16,506 nt of DNA from Clostridiales bacterium (lineage in GTDB: Bacteria; Bacillota; Clostridia; Oscillospirales; Oscillospiraceae). The stretch is taken from NCBI GenBank assembly GCA_004553545.1, contig SFLD01000039.1:1-16506 (forward strand), read 5' to 3'. A program made the position numbers and the translations under genes. Shown here one piece after another: positions 14,156 to 16,506 of this stretch (the first letter of the stretch is position 1; each line of letters starts with the position of its first letter). Under the pieces are notes generated by a model. That model ran no database searches and was not told where the DNA came from. It saw only the letters and a program-made list of their open reading frames with translations.

Positions 14156-14178
14156 ACCGGCAGGGGGGAGGGACGAGA

Positions 14179-14460
14179 ATGAACAACGACTACCGTGTGC
14201 CCATGGAGCACCGGCTGACGCTGACGGGCCGGGAGACCCTGACGGTCTCCGGCGTGGAGGACGTGGAGCGCTTCGACGAGACGGGCATCGTCATGGCCAC
14301 GTCCGCCGGGCTCCTCACCGTCACCGGGGAGGGGCTGCACATCGGCCAGCTCTCCCTGGAGGGCGGCGAGCTCCACGTGGACGGCCGCATCGATGCCATC
14401 AGCTATGAGGAGCCCTCGGAGGGGGGCGGCGGCTGGCTGCGGAGGCTCCTGGGGGGATGA
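14179..14460 (+). CDS. yabP: Sporulation protein YabP
   Basis: A 93-residue protein of the YabP/YqfC family. The beta-rich core, HRLTLTGRETLTVSGVEDVE followed by FDETGIVMATSAGLLTVTG, GLHIGQLSLEGGELHVDGRI and a final DAISYEE, is typical. In B. subtilis YabP is made in the mother cell and is needed for spore coat formation. GGGAGGGAC precedes the ATG. Its stop overlaps the yabQ start (ATGA at 14457-14460), so the two are translationally coupled. A Gly-rich tail (GGGGWLRRLLGG) ends the protein. It confirms that the host lineage forms, or descends from those that form, endospores. Confidence 0.93.
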   Translation: MNNDYRVPMEHRLTLTGRETLTVSGVEDVERFDETGIVMATSAGLLTVTGEGLHIGQLSLEGGELHVDGRIDAISYEEPSEGGGGWLRRLLGG

Positions 14461-15170
14461 GGGTCCAGGTATCGGCGCAGCTGCTGCTCTTCGGCCAGTC
14501 CATCCTGCTGGGGCTGGGGCTGGCGCTGCTCTATGACCTCCTCCGGCCCCTGCGCCGCCGGGGGCGGCGGCTCACTGCCCTGCTGGACGGGGCCTTCTGC
14601 CTGGCGGCGGGACTGACGCTGCTGCTCTTCGCCCTGCGGCGGGGGGCGGGGGAGCTGCGGCTCTACTGCCTTCTGGGGGCCATGGGTGGGGCGGTGCTGC
14701 AGTTCGCCTGCTTCTCCCCGCTCCTGGCCCCGCTCTGGGATTTCTGGGCCCAGACGGCGGAGGCGGCAGTCCGCCTTGCCCTGCTGCCGCTGCGATGGCT
14801 GGGGCGTGGCATTAAAAAAGTGGAAAAGTTCCGCAAAAACCTCTTTTATTTTTGGAGAAAATGGTTTACAATAAGGAAAATCGGAGCAGTGGCCCACAGA
14901 CGGCGGCCCAAAGGGGGGAAGAAGCATGGCGAAGGCAGCGAAAGGACGCAAGGTGGCGTCCGGCTTCCCCGTGCGTCTTGCGATCCTGGCACTGCTGGTG
15001 CTGCTGGGCTGGCAGGTCTGGCGGATGCAGGACCAGCTGACGGCGGCCAAGGCCCAGGAGCAGCAGCTCCGCACCCAGGTCCAGCTGCAGCAACAGGAGA
15101 ACGACGCCCTGCAGAAGAGCATCGACCAGGGTGGCAGCCAGGAGGAGATGGAGCGCATCGCCCGGGATGA
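14457..15170 (+). CDS. yabQ: Spore cortex/coat protein YabQ with a C-terminal run-on into divIC
   Basis: The first ~145 residues fit YabQ: an N-terminal helix VSAQLLLFGQSILLGLGLAL then LYDLLRPLRR, three more hydrophobic segments, and the amphipathic basic end FRKNLFYFWRKWFTIRKIG. B. subtilis YabQ is a mother-cell membrane protein needed for cortex formation. It starts at the ATGA overlap with yabP. No stop comes where family members usually end. The frame runs on for 245 bases inside divIC, in the other frame, to TGA at 15168-15170. That extension (residues ~157-237) is Gly/Ala/Pro/Arg-rich and looks like a shadow of divIC codons. The real product may thus be 237 residues with a tail of no function, or a stop has been lost. 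An AT-rich stretch at 14811-14880 lies near the end of the conserved part and may hold a divIC promoter (TACAAT at 14867-14872, poor -35). Confidence 0.8.
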   Translation: MRVQVSAQLLLFGQSILLGLGLALLYDLLRPLRRRGRRLTALLDGAFCLAAGLTLLLFALRRGAGELRLYCLLGAMGGAVLQFACFSPLLAPLWDFWAQTAEAAVRLALLPLRWLGRGIKKVEKFRKNLFYFWRKWFTIRKIGAVAHRRRPKGGKKHGEGSERTQGGVRLPRASCDPGTAGAAGLAGLADAGPADGGQGPGAAAPHPGPAAATGERRPAEEHRPGWQPGGDGAHRPG

Positions 15171-15222
15171 GCTGGGTCTCGTGAGCCCCGGCGAACGGGT
15201 CTTTGTGGACATCGGCCACTGA
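14926..15222 (+). CDS. divIC: Septum formation initiator (DivIC/FtsB family)
   Basis: A 98-residue bitopic protein of the divisome, acting with FtsL and the DivIB/FtsQ protein at the septum. It has a short basic cytoplasmic N-terminus, one membrane helix (about 16-33, VRLAILALLVLLGWQVW), a coiled coil rich in Gln (about 35-66), and the conserved end RIARDELGLVSPGERVFV. AAGGGGGGAAG is the ribosome binding site, six bases before the ATG. Its first 245 bases are overlapped by the yabQ frame. The order yabP-yabQ-divIC-yabR is that of B. subtilis. Protein length matches the family (about 100-125). Confidence 0.92.
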   Translation: MAKAAKGRKVASGFPVRLAILALLVLLGWQVWRMQDQLTAAKAQEQQLRTQVQLQQQENDALQKSIDQGGSQEEMERIARDELGLVSPGERVFVDIGH

Positions 15223-15238
15223 GCGCGTGTCATTTTGC

Positions 15239-15254
15239 CCCGCCCGCGGGCGGG
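15239..15254 (+). repeat. 16-bp GC palindrome between divIC and yabR
   Basis: CCCGCCCGCGGGCGGG is a perfect palindrome with no T-run. It lies in the 57-base gap and could form a short RNA hairpin or act as an attenuating structure; there is no direct sign of a function. Confidence 0.5.
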
Positions 15255-15279
15255 AATCTAAGTAGAACGGGAGACGGGT

Positions 15280-15729
15280 ATGGAGCCTGAGGTCGGCAGA
15301 ATTCTGGAAGGGAAAGTCACCAGCATCATGAAGTTCGGCGCGTTCGTCGCGCTGGAGGGCGGCCGCTCGGGCCTGGTACATATCTCCGAGATCGCCCCCA
15401 CCTATGTCAACGACGTCCACGATTTCCTGCAGGAGGGGCAGACCGTCAAAGTCAAGGTCCTCTCCACGGAGAACGGGAAGATCAACCTCTCCATCAAGAA
15501 GGCCCTGCCCCAGGAGGAGCGTCCCCGCTCCTTCCGTCCCGCCCCGCCGAGAGGCGGCCCCCGTCCGGCCCCCCAACGGGGTCTGGCGAGACCGGCTCCG
15601 CCCCCGGTGCCTCAGACCCCGGATCAGATCTTTGAGGACAAGCTCAAGCAGTTCATGACCGCCTCGGAGGGAAAGATGGCGGACCTGAACCGCAGCATGG
15701 ACGGCCGCCGGGGCCGCCGGAGAAAGTGA
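15280..15729 (+). CDS. yabR: S1-domain RNA-binding protein (YabR/GSP13 family)
   Basis: The N-terminal ~75 residues form one S1 domain: GRILEGKVTSIMKFGAFVAL, GLVHISEIAP, GQTVKVKVL and INLSIKKA are the standard strands and turns. Such proteins bind RNA or ribosomes; B. subtilis YabR and GSP13 belong here, and their exact role is not settled. The remaining half is a Pro/Arg-rich linker (about 80-113) followed by DQIFEDKLKQFMTASEGKM, a conserved C-terminal helix in clostridial relatives, and a basic GRRGRRRK end. Length is 149, near the family's upper range. GGGAG precedes the ATG. It follows divIC by 57 bases and ends in a terminator. Confidence 0.92.
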   Translation: MEPEVGRILEGKVTSIMKFGAFVALEGGRSGLVHISEIAPTYVNDVHDFLQEGQTVKVKVLSTENGKINLSIKKALPQEERPRSFRPAPPRGGPRPAPQRGLARPAPPPVPQTPDQIFEDKLKQFMTASEGKMADLNRSMDGRRGRRRK

Positions 15730-15734
15730 AAAGG

Positions 15735-15771
15735 AACGCCGCGGTGAAGGGATGCTTCGCCGCGGCGTTTT
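15735..15771 (+). terminator. Rho-independent terminator after yabR
   Basis: A 15-bp stem with one T-G wobble (15735-15749 with 15755-15769) has a 5-base loop and a TTTTCGTT tail. It begins 5 bases past the stop codon and closes the sporulation/division unit. Confidence 0.9.
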
Positions 15772-15778
15772 CGTTATG

Positions 15779-15820
15779 AAATTGAAAATGGACAATGGAC
15801 AATTGACAATTGAGAATGGG
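15779..15820 (+). repeat. Heptamer tandem repeat (six units)
   Basis: Six successive 7-base units: AAATTGA, AAATGGA, CAATGGA, CAATTGA, CAATTGA, GAATGGG. The same unit forms the four-copy array at 7568-7595 on the other strand. The array marks the border between the compact yab cluster and the decayed tail of the window. Confidence 0.8.
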
Positions 15821-15838
15821 GGATCGCTGGCGGGGGCC

Positions 15839-15867
15839 TTGCAATTGCGCCGGGTCAGCGCTATACT
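15839..15867 (+). promoter_or_regulatory. Promoter ahead of the GNAT remnant
   Basis: -35 TTGCAA (15839-15844), 17-bp spacer, -10 TATACT (15862-15867, 5 of 6). A start near 15874 would fall at the edge of the remaining coding sequence, so the promoter may still be active while the gene is not. Confidence 0.6.
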
Positions 15868-15869
15868 GG

Positions 15870-16198
15870 GCGGGAGAAAAAGACGCATCAGAAGCGCTTC
15901 CTGATCCTGTGCGCCGCCGGAAGTTTGGAATCGAGTGGAACGGTCGGCACATCGGCTGGGTCAGCGCCTGCGACATTGACGAAAACGATGAATGGGGCGG
16001 AAAGGTTCAGGAGGGTCAGGCAATGTCCGCATGATCCGCCGCGCCGAAAAGCTTGGCTTCGTGGAGCGCAGCTGGAATGTAGGCACGCAAGAGGTTGACG
16101 GAAGGAAATACGATGGGCTGACCTTTCGATGGGAGAAACGATACGATGTCCTTACGAACAGATTTGGGGAAACTCGCAGCCGGGCATTGGCAGAATGA
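15870..16198 (+). pseudogene. GNAT acetyltransferase remnant with internal deletion
   Basis: Two parts of one RimJ/RimL-like GNAT protein are visible in different frames. The first (to about 15992) reads RRKFGIEWNGRHIGWVSACD then IDENDEW, the N-terminal strands that normally precede the acetyl-CoA core. The second reads SGNVRMIRRAEKLGFVERSW then EVDGRKYDGLTFRW (about 16008-16135), the conserved C-terminal end. The middle ~60-70 residues, which hold the acetyl-CoA binding motif, are gone, and the junction shifts frame. No start codon with a ribosome binding site remains for the first part. I therefore call it a non-functional remnant. Codon use is less GC-rich than in the rest of the window. 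Confidence 0.75.
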
Positions 16199-16506
16199 GT
16201 ATGTTAACATCAGACCAATTACAACGGAGTCCGACTTGATATACTTGGGATTTGATTGTCAGCTGACCGATGAACAGCAAGCGCTGGTTAACCCCTTTTG
16301 GTTTTCTATTGGCAGAGCATATTTGAACCGCGAAAACAATTACCCATGTATTATTTATAATGGCCAGGATGATCCCGTCGGGTTTATCAATTTAAGCAAA
16401 TGGTTCGGCAGCGGTGATGCGTATTCATGGAGCTATTATGTCGATAAAAATCAGCAAGGAAAAGGATATGGACGGCACGCGGCATAGTTGGCGATTCATA
16501 TTCTGA
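16146..16506 (+). pseudogene. GNAT acetyltransferase (diamine/spermidine type), interrupted by TAG near the window end
   Basis: An acetyltransferase of the polyamine N-acetyltransferase branch: YVNIRPITTESDLIYLGFDC, then ALVNPFWFSIGRAYL (the substrate-side helix), YPCIIYNGQDDPVGFINL, and the acetyl-CoA pyrophosphate motif DKNQQGKGYGRHAA. At 16485-16487 the frame meets TAG, but the bases after it read LAIHIL, exactly the helix expected after GKGYGR, up to the last base of the window. So the stop interrupts a gene that would go on beyond the window. The start is ATG 16146, with GGGAG about 10 bases upstream; the first ~18 residues overlap the remnant and may not be real. The sequence is clearly AT-richer (about half) than its neighbours, which suggests later acquisition. 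Confidence 0.75.

Noticed and set aside
15779..15820. CRISPR array
   Set aside because: The units are 7 bases long and contiguous, with no spacers, and there are no cas genes.

Overview
The window looks like chromosomal DNA of a GC-rich, endospore-forming member of the Bacillota, most likely a gut Oscillospiraceae-type clostridium (Flavonifractor, Lawsonibacter or Oscillibacter relatives). This rests on the sporulation genes yabP and yabQ beside divIC and yabR in the order known from Bacillus, the glmU-prs gene order, strong AGGAGG-type ribosome binding sites, and GC-biased codon use. The genus is an inference.

Layout. Positions 1-233 are non-coding and hold a 48-bp near-perfect palindrome and the prs terminator. 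Then come prs and a glmU-like gene on the minus strand, with a promoter near 2483-2511. A divergent promoter (2701-2729) drives a plus-strand series: a tRNA methyltransferase gene (trmL) broken by an in-frame TAG, then the glycolytic genes pgk, tpiA and gpmI, closed by a terminator at 7503-7533. The two gaps inside this series (4583-4898 and 5673-5978) are packed with hairpins. Three separately transcribed minus-strand membrane-protein genes follow: a CmpB-family protein with a long cytoplasmic tail, an NhaC-type Na+/H+ antiporter, and a Na/Pi symporter fused to PhoU repeats. A plus-strand MATE exporter comes next with its own promoter and terminator. Then comes the sporulation/division cluster yabP-yabQ-divIC-yabR, ending in a terminator at 15735-15771.

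The last 700 bases are different in character: a heptamer repeat, a good promoter, a GNAT acetyltransferase remnant with its core deleted, and a second GNAT gene interrupted by an in-frame TAG just before the window ends.

How the genes work together: prs and glmU supply PRPP and UDP-GlcNAc precursors. pgk, tpiA and gpmI form lower-glycolysis steps. NhaC and NptA handle ion homeostasis. The yab cluster links spore-coat assembly with septum formation.

No clearly new defence or mobile system is visible. The points most worth a second look are the two in-frame amber codons at conserved gene positions, a GlmU whose uridylyltransferase half is degenerate, the hairpin arrays placed inside the glycolytic operon, and a yabQ frame that runs 245 bases into divIC.
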